From assembly GCA_905197435.1 (NCBI GenBank), contig CAJJYX010000004.1, positions 1 through 46,022 of the forward strand: 46,022 nt of DNA, in the 5' to 3' direction. Below are positions 1-8,438 of the stretch, in pieces (position 1 is the stretch's first letter; every line of letters starts with the position of its first letter). This DNA comes from an uncultured Bacteroides sp. Its GTDB lineage: Bacteria > Bacteroidota > Bacteroidia > Bacteroidales > Bacteroidaceae. Under the pieces are notes generated by a model that was not told the DNA's origin, searched no databases, and worked only from the letters and a program-made list of their open reading frames with translations. The translations under genes and the position numbers were made by a program.

Positions 1-203
1 GGCTCATCGAGCACAACTTCATGAACGAGCCAGGCCAGACTATGCCAGAGATTACCGACGAGTATGCAGAGAGCGTATCCGACCGCTACATCGAACTCTA
101 CGAGCACATCACCGGCGAGAAGTTTGACAAGGCTGCTGAGGAAGGCGACATCGCTGCCCGCATCGAGAAGAACGTAAGCGAGTGGCTTGCTGCACACAAG
201 TAA
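1..203 (+). CDS. purC: Phosphoribosylaminoimidazole-succinocarboxamide synthase, C-terminal end (partial)
   Basis: The open frame runs in from the left edge (first full codon at base 3) and ends at TAA 201-203, so only the last ~66 residues are present. The peptide carries the PurC C-terminal pattern, including IEHNFMNEPGQTMPEITDE followed by a helix ending VSEWLAAHK. PurC joins aspartate to CAIR in purine synthesis. The ATG at base 21 is an internal Met, not the start. Lysine is AAG and glutamate GAG almost throughout, as in the next four genes. It is followed 11 nt later by menG. Identity is from recalled family sequence, so the call is good but rests on a short fragment. Confidence 0.8.
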   Translation, partial: LIEHNFMNEPGQTMPEITDEYAESVSDRYIELYEHITGEKFDKAAEEGDIAARIEKNVSEWLAAHK

Positions 204-214
204 ACTATATATAA

Positions 215-949
215 ATGTATAAGCAAGAACAGATTAAGCCCTACGAGGGCACAGGAGAAAAGGGAAAGTTGGTAGAGGAGATGTTTGATAACATCGCCCC
301 TACCTACGACACCCTGAACCACCGTCTCTCGTGGGATATCGATAAGGGATGGCGCAAGAAGGCAATCAGGCGTCTTGCGCCCTTCTCTCCTAAAAAGATG
401 CTCGACATCGCTACCGGTACCGGCGATTTCGCCATCCTTGCCGCACAGATGCTACATCCCGACCAGCTGATCGGAGCAGACATCTCGGACGGCATGATGG
501 AGATAGGCAGACAGAAGGTAAAGCAGCTGGGACTGGAAAACACCATCTCCTTTGCCAAGGAAGACTGCCTCAACCTCTCGTTCCAGGACGAGAGCTTCGA
601 CGCTGTAACCGCAGCCTTCGGTATCAGGAACTTCCAGAACCTGGATCAGGGACTGAAGGAAATGTGCCGGGTACTGAAAAAGGGCGGACATCTCTGCATC
701 GTAGAACTCACCACGCCGGTCAGTTTCCCGATGAAGCAGCTGTTCAGCATCTACAGCAACACTGTCTTGCCGATGTATGGCAAACTCATCAGCAAAGACC
801 AGAGCGCCTACAGTTATCTCAACAAGACCATTGAGGCATTCCCTCAGGGCGAGGTTATGATGGAGGTGTTCAAAAAGGCAGGATTCGCAAAGGCAGAGTT
901 CAAGCGACTCACCTTCGGCATCTGCACACTCTATTTCGCAACCAAATAA
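215..949 (+). CDS. menG: Demethylmenaquinone methyltransferase (UbiE/MenG)
   Basis: This 244-residue class I SAM-dependent methyltransferase would carry out the last step of menaquinone synthesis, C-methylation of demethylmenaquinone. SAM motif I is visible as [11 protein letters not shown] (residues ~63-73), the acidic ribose-binding end of strand 2 as IGADIS, and the UbiE/COQ5 signature as [17 protein letters not shown] (residues ~133-149). Length is normal for the family (about 240-250). The start ATG follows the purC stop by 11 nt. Bacteroidales use menaquinone, so menG is the better symbol than ubiE. It probably belongs to the purC-menG-aroE transcript. Confidence 0.93.
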   Translation: MYKQEQIKPYEGTGEKGKLVEEMFDNIAPTYDTLNHRLSWDIDKGWRKKAIRRLAPFSPKKMLDIATGTGDFAILAAQMLHPDQLIGADISDGMMEIGRQKVKQLGLENTISFAKEDCLNLSFQDESFDAVTAAFGIRNFQNLDQGLKEMCRVLKKGGHLCIVELTTPVSFPMKQLFSIYSNTVLPMYGKLISKDQSAYSYLNKTIEAFPQGEVMMEVFKKAGFAKAEFKRLTFGICTLYFATK

Positions 950-961
950 AACAAAAATATT

Positions 962-1708
962 ATGGACAAGTATGGACTCATAGGTTACCCTCTGGGGCAT
1001 TCGTTCTCAAAAAACTATTTCAACGAAAAGTTTGAGAACGAGGGCATCGATGCCCAATACATCAACTTCGAGATACCTTCTATCGAAAATCTTACCGAGA
1101 TTCTCGACTCAAATCCTGAGCTTAAGGGTCTCAACGTCACCATTCCTTACAAGGAGAAAGTGATCAGCTATCTCGACGTGGTAAGCCCTGAGGCGAATGC
1201 TATCGGAGCCGTCAACGTGATCAAGGTGGAGCACAGAGGCGAAGATGTTTATCTGAAAGGATATAACAGCGATGTAATCGGTTTTACCAAGAGCATCGAA
1301 CCTTATATCGAGCCTTATCACAAGAAGGCTCTCATCCTGGGTACAGGCGGAGCTTCAAAGGCTATCAACTTCGGTCTGAAATCGCTCGGACTGGAAACAG
1401 CCTTCGTGAGTCGATACGAGCGTCCGGGTACTATCCAGTACGAAAAAATCACCCCTGAGGTTATCAAGGAGTATAACGTCATCGTAAACTGTACCCCAGT
1501 GGGCATGTACCCACACGTAGACGAGTGTCCTGCGCTGCCTTACGAGGCAATGGACAGCCACACCCTGCTCTACGACCTCATCTACAATCCCGACGAAACC
1601 CTCTTCATGAAGAAGGGCAAAGAACATGGAGCCACAGTAAAGAATGGCTTGGAAATGCTCTTGTTGCAAGCCTTTGCATCATGGGATTTCTGGCACCAGG
1701 AAAAATAA
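962..1708 (+). CDS. aroE: Shikimate dehydrogenase
   Basis: The 248-residue protein reduces 3-dehydroshikimate to shikimate with NADPH. The N-terminal substrate site is visible as GYPLGHSFSKNYF (residues 8-20) and the catalytic lysine in LNVTIPYKEKV (K64). The nucleotide-binding loop is LGTGGASKA, and the C-terminal signature NCTPVGMYP follows. The protein is slightly shorter than E. coli AroE but normal for the compact Bacteroidales form. It lies 12 nt after menG in the same direction, so co-transcription is likely. Its codon style matches purC, menG, purM and prfA. Confidence 0.93.
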   Translation: MDKYGLIGYPLGHSFSKNYFNEKFENEGIDAQYINFEIPSIENLTEILDSNPELKGLNVTIPYKEKVISYLDVVSPEANAIGAVNVIKVEHRGEDVYLKGYNSDVIGFTKSIEPYIEPYHKKALILGTGGASKAINFGLKSLGLETAFVSRYERPGTIQYEKITPEVIKEYNVIVNCTPVGMYPHVDECPALPYEAMDSHTLLYDLIYNPDETLFMKKGKEHGATVKNGLEMLLLQAFASWDFWHQEK

Positions 1709-1749
1709 GCATATCATAAAGTTCAAAGATCAAAATTCAAAGTAAGAAT

Positions 1750-2916
1750 ATGAGTAACAATAGATATATGATGCGCGGTGTTAGCGCAGCAAAGGAAGAT
1801 GTTCACAACGCTATCAAGAACATCGACAAGGGTATCTTCCCACAGGCTTTCTGCAAGATCATACCTGATATCTTGGGCGGCGACCCAGAGTATTGTAACA
1901 TTATGCATGCCGACGGTGCAGGTACCAAGTCGAGCTTGGCTTACATGTACTGGAAGGAGACGGGCGACCTCTCTGTATGGAAAGGTATCGCTCAAGATGC
2001 TATCGTGATGAATACCGACGACCTGCTCTGCGTAGGCGCCGTAGACAACATCCTCGTAAGCTCTACCATCGGACGCAACAAGATGCTCATCCCAGGCGAG
2101 GTAATCTCAGCTATCATCAACGGTACTGACGACCTGCTCCACGAGATGCGTGAGATGGGTATCGGCATCTATCCTACCGGCGGTGAGACCGCTGACGTAG
2201 GCGACCTGGTTCGTACTATCATCGTTGACTCTACCGTTACCTGCCGCATGAAGCGCAGCGACGTCATCAACAACGCCAACATCCGTCCAGGCGATGTCAT
2301 CGTAGGTCTTTCTTCTACAGGTCAGGCTACTTACGAGAAGAAGTACAACGGCGGTATGGGCAGCAACGGTTTGACTTCTGCCCGCCACGATGTATTCGCC
2401 AAGTATCTCGCAGAGAACTATCCTGAGAGCTACGACCACGCCGTGCCAGACGAGTTGGTTTACAGCGGTAAGTATAAGTTGACTGATGAGGTAGAGGGTT
2501 CACCTATCAATGCCGGAGAACTGGTACTCTCTCCTACCCGTACCTACGCTCCTGTCATCAAGAAGCTTCTCGATGAGCTCCGCCCAGAGATTCACGGTAT
2601 GGTTCACTGCACCGGTGGTGCCCAGACCAAGGTTCTTCACTTCGTAGGCGAGAACTGCAAGGTAGTGAAGGACAACATGTTCCCAGTACCTCCACTCTTC
2701 AAGGCTATCCACGACTGCTCAGATACCGACTGGAAGGAAATGTATCAGGTATTCAACATGGGTCACCGCATGGAGATCTACGTACGTCCTGAGGTTGCCG
2801 AGAAGGTTATCGCCATCAGCAAGAGCTTCAACATCGATGCCCAGATTGTAGGTCACATCGAAGAAGGCAAGCGCAGCCTGACCATCAAGAGCGAATTCGG
2901 AACATTCGAATACTAA
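1750..2916 (+). CDS. purM: Phosphoribosylformylglycinamidine cyclo-ligase (AIR synthetase)
   Basis: This 388-residue member of the PurM/ThiL/HypE ATP-binding superfamily would close the imidazole ring in purine synthesis (FGAM + ATP to AIR). Visible landmarks are the glycine-rich HADGAGTKS near residue 55, MNTDDLLCVGA, a PTGGETADVGD segment, and GLSSTGQ near residue 195. C-terminal motifs include HGMVHCTGGAQTK and MGHRMEIYV, which correspond to the family's conserved HITGGG-type and FNxGxGM regions in the variant form common in Bacteroidetes. A 41-nt AT-rich gap separates it from aroE. Start ATG 1750 gives the expected N-terminus. Confidence 0.92.
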   Translation: MSNNRYMMRGVSAAKEDVHNAIKNIDKGIFPQAFCKIIPDILGGDPEYCNIMHADGAGTKSSLAYMYWKETGDLSVWKGIAQDAIVMNTDDLLCVGAVDNILVSSTIGRNKMLIPGEVISAIINGTDDLLHEMREMGIGIYPTGGETADVGDLVRTIIVDSTVTCRMKRSDVINNANIRPGDVIVGLSSTGQATYEKKYNGGMGSNGLTSARHDVFAKYLAENYPESYDHAVPDELVYSGKYKLTDEVEGSPINAGELVLSPTRTYAPVIKKLLDELRPEIHGMVHCTGGAQTKVLHFVGENCKVVKDNMFPVPPLFKAIHDCSDTDWKEMYQVFNMGHRMEIYVRPEVAEKVIAISKSFNIDAQIVGHIEEGKRSLTIKSEFGTFEY

Positions 2917-2930
2917 AAACAATGTTAGTG

Positions 2931-2963
2931 TCAACTCAACATTCAACACTCAACATTCAACAT
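2931..2963. repeat. Short intergenic tandem repeat (TCAACAYTC-type)
   Basis: The purM-prfA gap holds imperfect direct copies of a 7-10 bp unit read as TCAAC-AT/AC. The first AATGTT (2921-2926) can pair with the AACATT copies, so a small hairpin is possible. Such AT-rich arrays are common between Bacteroidales genes; no function can be read from it. Confidence 0.5.
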
Positions 2964-2971
2964 TAAAATCA

Positions 2972-4081
2972 ATGGATAATAACAACATATTACAGAAGCT
3001 AGAAGGCTTAGAGAGCCGATACGAGGAAGTAAGCACCCTCATTACCGACCCAGATGTCATCGCCGACCAGCCACGCTACGTGAAGCTCACCAAGGAATGG
3101 AAAGACCTGGGTGACATCATGGACGCACGCAAGCGATACATCAACTGTCTGAACAGCATCAAGGAGGCAAAGGACATCCTTGCCAACGAGAGCGATCCGG
3201 AAATGAAGGAGATGGCTCGCGAAGAACTCAACGAGAACGAGGCGCTGCAGCCTAAACTCGAAGAAGAAATCAAGATTGCTCTGGTACCTAAGGACCCAGA
3301 AGACGCCAAGAACGTACAGATGGAAATCCGAGGCGGTGCCGGAGGCGACGAGGCTGCCCTCTTTGCAGGCGACCTATTTAATATGTATAAGAAATACTGC
3401 GAATCGAAGGGATGGACCGTCAGCGTGACTTCTGTTTCTGAAGGCGCAGTAGGTGGATACAAGGAAATCGACTTCGCCGTGAGCGGTACTGACGTTTACG
3501 GTACATTGAAGTACGAATCAGGTGTTCACCGTGTTCAGCGTGTGCCTGCTACTGAAACACAGGGCCGTATGCACACCTCAGCTGCTACCGTGGCCGTATT
3601 GCCAGAGGCAGACAAGTTTGAGGTGAACATCAACGAAGGTGACATCAAGTGGGATACCTTCCGAAGCTCAGGTGCCGGTGGTCAGAACGTGAACAAGGTG
3701 GAGTCTGGTGTACGTCTCCGCTACCCTTGGAAGAACCCTAACACAGGCGAGGTTGAGGAAATCCTCATCGAGTGTACCGAAACCCGTGACCAGCCAAAGA
3801 ACAAGGAGCGTGCCTTGAGCCGCCTCTACACATTCATCCACGACCGTGAGCACCAGAAGTATGTTGACGATATCGCCAGCCGCCGCAAGAGCCTCGTTTC
3901 TACCGGCGACCGCAGTGCGAAGATCCGTACCTACAACTTCCCGCAGGGCCGTGTTACCGACCACCGTATCGGTTACACCACTCACGATCTCAATGGTTTC
4001 CTGGCAGGTGATATTCAGGACATGATTGATGCCCTGACCGTAGCCGAGAACGCAGAGAAGCTGAAAGAAACAGAATTGTAA
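2972..4081 (+). CDS. prfA: Peptide chain release factor 1
   Basis: The 369-residue class I release factor recognises UAA/UAG and triggers peptidyl-tRNA hydrolysis on the ribosome. The catalytic GGQ is at residues 236-238 inside [17 protein letters not shown]. The codon-reading PxT element typical of RF1 rather than RF2 is PAT at 192-194 in [11 protein letters not shown]. No in-frame UGA or frameshift site is present, which also argues for RF1. Length is normal. The gene starts 55 nt after purM and is followed by a structured 55-nt gap before pyrF. Confidence 0.96.
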   Translation: MDNNNILQKLEGLESRYEEVSTLITDPDVIADQPRYVKLTKEWKDLGDIMDARKRYINCLNSIKEAKDILANESDPEMKEMAREELNENEALQPKLEEEIKIALVPKDPEDAKNVQMEIRGGAGGDEAALFAGDLFNMYKKYCESKGWTVSVTSVSEGAVGGYKEIDFAVSGTDVYGTLKYESGVHRVQRVPATETQGRMHTSAATVAVLPEADKFEVNINEGDIKWDTFRSSGAGGQNVNKVESGVRLRYPWKNPNTGEVEEILIECTETRDQPKNKERALSRLYTFIHDREHQKYVDDIASRRKSLVSTGDRSAKIRTYNFPQGRVTDHRIGYTTHDLNGFLAGDIQDMIDALTVAENAEKLKETEL

Positions 4082-4083
4082 AA

Positions 4084-4120
4084 CCCCGATTCATCGTTCC
4101 GTGCTTCGGGGCGATGAATC
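4084..4120 (+). promoter_or_regulatory. Mutually exclusive hairpins between prfA and pyrF
   Basis: Two stems share bases. CCCCGA (4084-4089) can pair with TCGGGG (4106-4111). GATTCATCG (4088-4096) can pair perfectly with CGATGAATC (4112-4120). They cannot both be full length, which is the geometry of an attenuator or processing site. No U-tract follows directly, so a plain terminator is unlikely. Function is inferred only. Confidence 0.4.
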
Positions 4121-4136
4121 ATCATATCAATCCATT

Positions 4137-4982
4137 ATGAACAGAAAAGAACTCGTAGAGCAGATTTTCGCCAAGAAGAGTTTCTTGTGCGTAGGTCTTG
4201 ACACAGATATCAACAAGTTGCCTAAGTGCATCACCGAGAGTGAAGACATCCAGGGCGCAGAAGCCGAAATGATATTCAGATTCAACAAGGCTATCATCGA
4301 CGCAACAGCCCCATACTGTGTGGCTTACAAGCCAAACCTGGCTTTCTATGAGAGCCGCGGCATCGATGGCATGATTGCCTTCGAAAACACCATCAAGTAT
4401 CTCCACAGCCACTATCCAAACCACTTCATCATCGCAGATGCCAAGCGCGGCGATATCGGCAACACCTCCGCAATGTATGCACGAAGCTTCTTCGAGCATC
4501 TTGATGTTGACGCCATCACCGTAGCTCCATACATGGGCGAAGACAGCATTTCCCCATTCTACGGCTACGAAGGAAAATGGGTAATCGTTTTGGGGCTCAC
4601 ATCAAACAAAGGCTCGCACGACTTCCAACTGACAGAAGACGTCAATGGCGAACGCCTCTTCGAAAAGGTGCTCCGCAAATCCCAGGAATGGGCCGGTGAC
4701 GAACAGATGATGTACGTGGTGGGCGCCACCCAAGGTCGCGCCTTCGAAGACATCCGCAAGATTGTTCCCGAACATTTCCTGCTTGTCCCCGGTGTAGGCG
4801 CACAAGGCGGTTCGCTGGAGGAAGTCTGCAAATATGGCATGACAAAGACGTGCGGACTGATCGTGAACTCCAGCCGTGGCATCATCTACGCGGACAAGAC
4901 GGAGAACTTCGCCGCCGCCAGCCGCAAGGCCGCCCGGGAAGTGCAGGCACAGATGGCGGAACAGCTGAAGGCAATCCTGTAA
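4137..4982 (+). CDS. pyrF: Orotidine 5'-phosphate decarboxylase (type 2)
   Basis: The 281-residue enzyme decarboxylates OMP to UMP, the last step of pyrimidine synthesis. Visible motifs are FLCVGLDTD near the N-terminus, the catalytic DAKRGD at residues 101-106 (K103), VAPYMGEDS, and the phosphate-binding [13 protein letters not shown] 36 nt upstream is in frame but falls inside the intergenic hairpins, so ATG 4137 is chosen. Codon style changes within the gene: up to about base 4560 it resembles prfA (AAG lysine), and after that AAA lysine and GAA glutamate become common, as in the right-hand part of the window. The product reads through without a break, so it may be a functional hybrid or an assembly join. 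Confidence 0.94.
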   Translation: MNRKELVEQIFAKKSFLCVGLDTDINKLPKCITESEDIQGAEAEMIFRFNKAIIDATAPYCVAYKPNLAFYESRGIDGMIAFENTIKYLHSHYPNHFIIADAKRGDIGNTSAMYARSFFEHLDVDAITVAPYMGEDSISPFYGYEGKWVIVLGLTSNKGSHDFQLTEDVNGERLFEKVLRKSQEWAGDEQMMYVVGATQGRAFEDIRKIVPEHFLLVPGVGAQGGSLEEVCKYGMTKTCGLIVNSSRGIIYADKTENFAAASRKAAREVQAQMAEQLKAIL

Positions 4983-4990
4983 GCAACGAC

Positions 4991-5449
4991 ATGATGTTCC
5001 TGCAAGACATACCCCAGCATTATGCACACTGCTTTGCGGGCAAAGACCTTTGCCCCAAAGCCGCTACCTGCCTGCGAGCCCTTGCAGCGCAGGCCCTCAT
5101 GGATAGTGAGGCAGAAGGAAAGGGCATACTGCACTGCATAAGCCCCGTTTATGTGCAGCGTCTCTCGCCCGCCGGCAGTTGCCAATACTATCGCAACAAT
5201 ACACCCGTGCGCTATGCCAAGGGCATGACCCAACTCTTTGAAGACCTCCCCTTAAGGCTGTCACGCATTGTACGCCTACGGGTAATGCAATGCTTTTCGT
5301 GCGAGAGCTATTTCTACCAAAGCCGCAAAGGGGAACGGCTCATCTCTCCCAAAGAACAAGAAGCCATCCGCAACGTATTCCGTTCGGCAGGTGTGGACGG
5401 CGAGCCGAAATTCGATGAAGTCCAGTACAATTTGGCGTGGGAAGGATAG
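4991..5449 (+). CDS. Small conserved protein, DUF6078-like
   Basis: The 152-residue protein has no signal peptide or membrane segment. It starts 8 nt after pyrF, so it is probably co-transcribed. Cysteines recur (LCPKAATCLRA near residue 17, then VMQCFSCESYFYQ), followed by a basic, helical C-terminal part with LISPKEQEAIRNVF. The pattern agrees with my recollection of the Bacteroides DUF6078 family, often present in several copies per genome; no biochemical role is known to me. An in-frame extension back into pyrF (to 4850) is only the shadow of that gene. The function is unassigned. Confidence 0.7.
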   Translation: MMFLQDIPQHYAHCFAGKDLCPKAATCLRALAAQALMDSEAEGKGILHCISPVYVQRLSPAGSCQYYRNNTPVRYAKGMTQLFEDLPLRLSRIVRLRVMQCFSCESYFYQSRKGERLISPKEQEAIRNVFRSAGVDGEPKFDEVQYNLAWEG

Positions 5450-5503
5450 TCTGTAACTATCCTATCAATCAGCACCTTATAACTTTATTATTCTTTACCG
5501 GCA

Positions 5504-5586
5504 ATAAAGCAACGCTTTAGTACTGGTAAAGAAGCGCTTTACCGGTATTAAAGAAGTACTTTAGTACCGGCAAAGCGTTGCTTTAT
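5504..5586. repeat. Nested palindromic repeat after the pyrF/DUF6078 unit
   Basis: ATAAAGCAACGCTTT (5504-5518) is the exact reverse complement of 5572-5586. Between them are further copies of CTTTACCGGT/ACTGGTAAAG and AGTACTTTAGTACC in both orientations, so the stretch can fold into a long branched hairpin. It sits just past the DUF6078 stop, where it could act as a terminator or RNA 3'-end stabiliser. I recall similar CTTTACCGG/AAAGC elements as dispersed intergenic repeats in Bacteroides, but cannot test copy number here. The rest of the 386-nt gap holds only the sigma gene promoter. Confidence 0.7.
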
Positions 5587-5784
5587 CACTGATAAAGTAA
5601 AGGTACAGTGTAAGTACAGATATTCTATCCTGAATAATTCATAGAGAAAATTACATTTTCGACCGTGCTTATATGAATAGTAAAGCAGTTTAGACTGACG
5701 AAAGATAGTGGCGGCTATCAAAATAATACTCAATTAAAACTTAATTTCTTTTAGTGGACACTCTGAAATATATTGAGAAACAAA

Positions 5785-5816
5785 CTTGAATAATTCGAAA
5801 TTATCACCTATATTTG
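5785..5816 (+). promoter_or_regulatory. Bacteroides-type housekeeping promoter for the ECF sigma gene
   Basis: A perfect -7 box TATATTTG (5809-5816; consensus TAnnTTTG) lies 20 nt after a -33-like CTTG (5785-5788; consensus TTTG). The start codon follows 19 nt after the -7 box, so the leader must be very short. This implies constitutive sigma factor expression with control by the anti-sigma protein. Confidence 0.6.
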
Positions 5817-5835
5817 TTCTATAATCCGTATCTTT

Positions 5836-6453
5836 ATGAGCATTAGGCAAAAAAGAATATTTCAAACAGAACAGGAACTTTGGCAAGCGTTCTTATCTTC
5901 TGATAAAGATGCTTTCGCGTGGTTGTTTGAGAAATATGCCGATGCTATGTATGCCTATGGAAGCAAAATGACGTCCGATACGGAATTAATAAAAGACGCC
6001 ATTCAGGATGTTTTTATCAAGCTTTATAAAAACAGGCAGAACCTGAGAAAAAACGTATCTGTAAAAGGATACCTTTTTGTAGCTCTGAAGCGAACCCTGT
6101 TGAACCTGTTCCAAACTCATACTATGCTCTCTTTAGAAGAAGGGGATGAAGTTTATTTTGAGATAGACCAGAATTCTCAAAAAGCATTCGAAGAAGTTCC
6201 CTTATCTTACGATGAAGAGATAAAACTACAACTTTCCAAAGCACTGAAAACGCTCACAGCCCGCCAACAAGAAGCCATTTATCTGTATTATATACAAGAA
6301 ATCCCGTTGAAGGAACTCTCTACCCTATTGGATATGAATTATCAATCAACGAGAAATCTCATTCATCGGGCCATGACTAAATTACGTCAGCATATCCAGC
6401 CTACTTTTTCCGTGAGTATACCTCTCCTTTTATTCCAATACCTTTCAGAGTAA
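5836..6453 (+). CDS. RNA polymerase ECF-type sigma factor of PUL1
   Basis: The 205-residue protein has sigma region 2 (residues ~25-70, with FEKYADAMYAYGSKM and DAIQDVFIKLYKN) and region 4 (residues ~135-185, LTARQQEAIYLYYIQ then a helix-turn-helix ending NLIHRAMTKLRQH). Region 1.1 and region 3 are absent, which defines the ECF class. In Bacteroides, such sigmas pair with FecR-type anti-sigmas and STN-domain SusC proteins to switch on glycan loci. Here the only FecR candidate is ~9.8 kb away at the far end of the facing gene run, which is unusual. The last 53 nt overlap, tail to tail, with the GH65 gene on the other strand. Confidence 0.9.
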   Translation: MSIRQKRIFQTEQELWQAFLSSDKDAFAWLFEKYADAMYAYGSKMTSDTELIKDAIQDVFIKLYKNRQNLRKNVSVKGYLFVALKRTLLNLFQTHTMLSLEEGDEVYFEIDQNSQKAFEEVPLSYDEEIKLQLSKALKTLTARQQEAIYLYYIQEIPLKELSTLLDMNYQSTRNLIHRAMTKLRQHIQPTFSVSIPLLLFQYLSE

Positions 6454-8434
6454 GGGCTTTCCAATGTAGGGGAAGCACTCCGGTCTTTTCTTGTATAATG
6501 CCATTATCCGTTATAGCCAGTCCACCGAATCCCATCATTACAGCCTGTAATACACCGCCGGCACCCGTTATGAAATAAGGGTTGACACCTCCTTTGGTTT
6601 CAGCAATCACTCTAAAAGGTGGATTCAGATTAGGGAGATAGGCATCCTTGAAGAAATGAGTCGCTTTATCAACATTTCCCAAGCGTGAGTACAATAAAGA
6701 AAAAATGGCTTGCGTCATGGCCGGAGTATTTTTTTCCGGCACTCTTGTCTCATAATAGGCCAGATCTTTTTCTATTTGCACAGGATCTGTAATCAACCGC
6801 AACGGATATGCCAAGAGATTTACATCTGCCTGTTTGATATTGGCGCCTTCATACTGGGCATGTTCGCGTGTCACTCCATCGGGAAACGATAGTATTACCA
6901 ATCCTTCTGCCACCTTATTCCATGCCGGCACTACCGTCTCTCCCAACAGCTTGGCAGCCTCACTGGCAGCCATAAGATTCAACTTTGCCACACCATTTGT
7001 ATAAGCATTGTCATCCACATTCTCTGCCCATTCATCAGCGGCCACTACATTCCGTATATGATAAGTGCCGTCATTCTCCTTTTCGACCCTGCTCAACCAG
7101 AAATCCGCAGTAGCCTTCAAGATGGGAAATCCTTTCTGCTTCAACCAATCTTTATCTTGAGTAACCCGATAATAATTCCAAGCAGCCAAAGCCACACATC
7201 CTGTGATATGATGTTCAAAGGTACCAGCAAGCGCCCATACGGGAGTCTCCTCAAAGCCACTGTCGGCACTCTCCCAAGGAAACATGGCTCCTCGGAAACC
7301 ATGTTCGAACGCATTCACCCGTGCAGTTGGCAGGCGATCGAACCGATACTCAATCATGGATTTGGCAAGTTGTGGCTTCAGCATTAGTAAAGCAGGGAAT
7401 GTCCATGTATCAGCATCCCAAAAGACATGTCCGTTATACCCTAAACCGGATAGCCCCATCGGAGATATGGAAAGTGCCGAACCTTCACGTACAAAAGAAT
7501 AAAGGTGATAAATCATATTGTGGATATCTTGCTGTGCCTGAGCATCACCTTCCACCAAAATGTCACTTTGCCACAATTCGTCCCATTGAGATAAATGCCG
7601 TTCGATAAGTCGCTCATAACCTTCAAGATGAGCAAAAACCGTGAGTCGTTCCACTTCATTCATCGGATCGGGATGATGAGCCGAAGTCAATGTGGAGCCG
7701 GCAACACAAAAGCGGTATTTTTCTCCCTTCGGCAATTTCCGCGAGAAACGCATCTGATGACTGTTAGCATTCGGGGTGTTATGAATGACACGAGGTTCCT
7801 CCCCCGCCTTTTCCGGAAAAAGAAAAGTGGAAGAAGCACAGACTGTCAGACGTCCTGTAGGACTGTTGGCTTGAGTAGTCAGCAATTTTATGGCAGCATG
7901 TCGCCGATTTATCTCATTATAGTACATTTGCCCATCCCGAAAGGCATCAGGAATCTCTTGTATATTGACAGCGGAGAGAGTTAAATCGACTTTCGGCTCA
8001 ACTTCCACTACCAACAAAGCACAATAAGGTAACTGTCTCAAGGCCAAATAAGAATAAATAATATCCGCTTTTTCGCCAAAAGAAAAATGAGAAGTATGCA
8101 TAGCACTTTTCATATCCAGCGTCTGCGTAAAACCAGAAATGTTACTACGGCTGATGTTTTCTCCATCTATGGAAACCGAAGCATTGAGCATATTAAAACC
8201 ATTAAGGAAATTACTTACACGTCCGCGGCCATATTTATCGTAACTTCCAGCCAATACCACATTGTCCGTACGAAATGGATATGGCGATGACACAATACCC
8301 AGCATTCCATTGCCCATAGTTACGCCATAATAATTGTCAGGATGAATATCGGTAGCAATAATTTTCCATGGGTTCTGTCCCCATAAAGAAGCAAATAAAA
8401 ATAGAAAAATAAGTGAAAGATTTGTTCTCGCCAT
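6401..8434 (-). CDS. GH65 family alpha-glucoside hydrolase (kojibiose hydrolase / PGGHG-like)
   Basis: The 677-residue protein starts with a signal peptide (MARTNLSLIFLFLFASLWGQ), so it is periplasmic or surface-located. The (alpha/alpha)6 core of GH65 is visible: HVFWDADTWTFP, then FPWESADSGFEETP, then AADEWAENVDDNAYTN with the likely general acid E468. Near the end, VIAETKGGVNPYFITGAGG holds E612, a candidate general base. These segments resemble vertebrate PGGHG (which removes the alpha-1,2-glucose of Glc-Gal-hydroxylysine) and a Flavobacterium kojibiose hydrolase more than maltose or trehalose phosphorylases. Hydrolysis of an alpha-1,2-glucosyl linkage is therefore my preferred guess; trehalose or nigerose activity is possible. 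It begins 4 nt after the GH13 stop, implying coupling. Confidence 0.83.
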   Translation of the reverse strand: MARTNLSLIFLFLFASLWGQNPWKIIATDIHPDNYYGVTMGNGMLGIVSSPYPFRTDNVVLAGSYDKYGRGRVSNFLNGFNMLNASVSIDGENISRSNISGFTQTLDMKSAMHTSHFSFGEKADIIYSYLALRQLPYCALLVVEVEPKVDLTLSAVNIQEIPDAFRDGQMYYNEINRRHAAIKLLTTQANSPTGRLTVCASSTFLFPEKAGEEPRVIHNTPNANSHQMRFSRKLPKGEKYRFCVAGSTLTSAHHPDPMNEVERLTVFAHLEGYERLIERHLSQWDELWQSDILVEGDAQAQQDIHNMIYHLYSFVREGSALSISPMGLSGLGYNGHVFWDADTWTFPALLMLKPQLAKSMIEYRFDRLPTARVNAFEHGFRGAMFPWESADSGFEETPVWALAGTFEHHITGCVALAAWNYYRVTQDKDWLKQKGFPILKATADFWLSRVEKENDGTYHIRNVVAADEWAENVDDNAYTNGVAKLNLMAASEAAKLLGETVVPAWNKVAEGLVILSFPDGVTREHAQYEGANIKQADVNLLAYPLRLITDPVQIEKDLAYYETRVPEKNTPAMTQAIFSLLYSRLGNVDKATHFFKDAYLPNLNPPFRVIAETKGGVNPYFITGAGGVLQAVMMGFGGLAITDNGIIQEKTGVLPLHWKALTLKGIGIKGEVYSRKK

Positions 8435-8438
8435 AATA

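Noticed and set aside
452..1000. 182-codon minus-strand frame opposite menG
   Set aside because: Antisense shadow of an intact core gene with no motif.
4101..4136. GTG start for pyrF 36 nt upstream
   Set aside because: The extra residues come from the intergenic hairpins and do not resemble the family N-terminus.
5490..5600. CRISPR-like array
   Set aside because: Units are inverted, of unequal spacing and without unique spacers; no cas genes are near.
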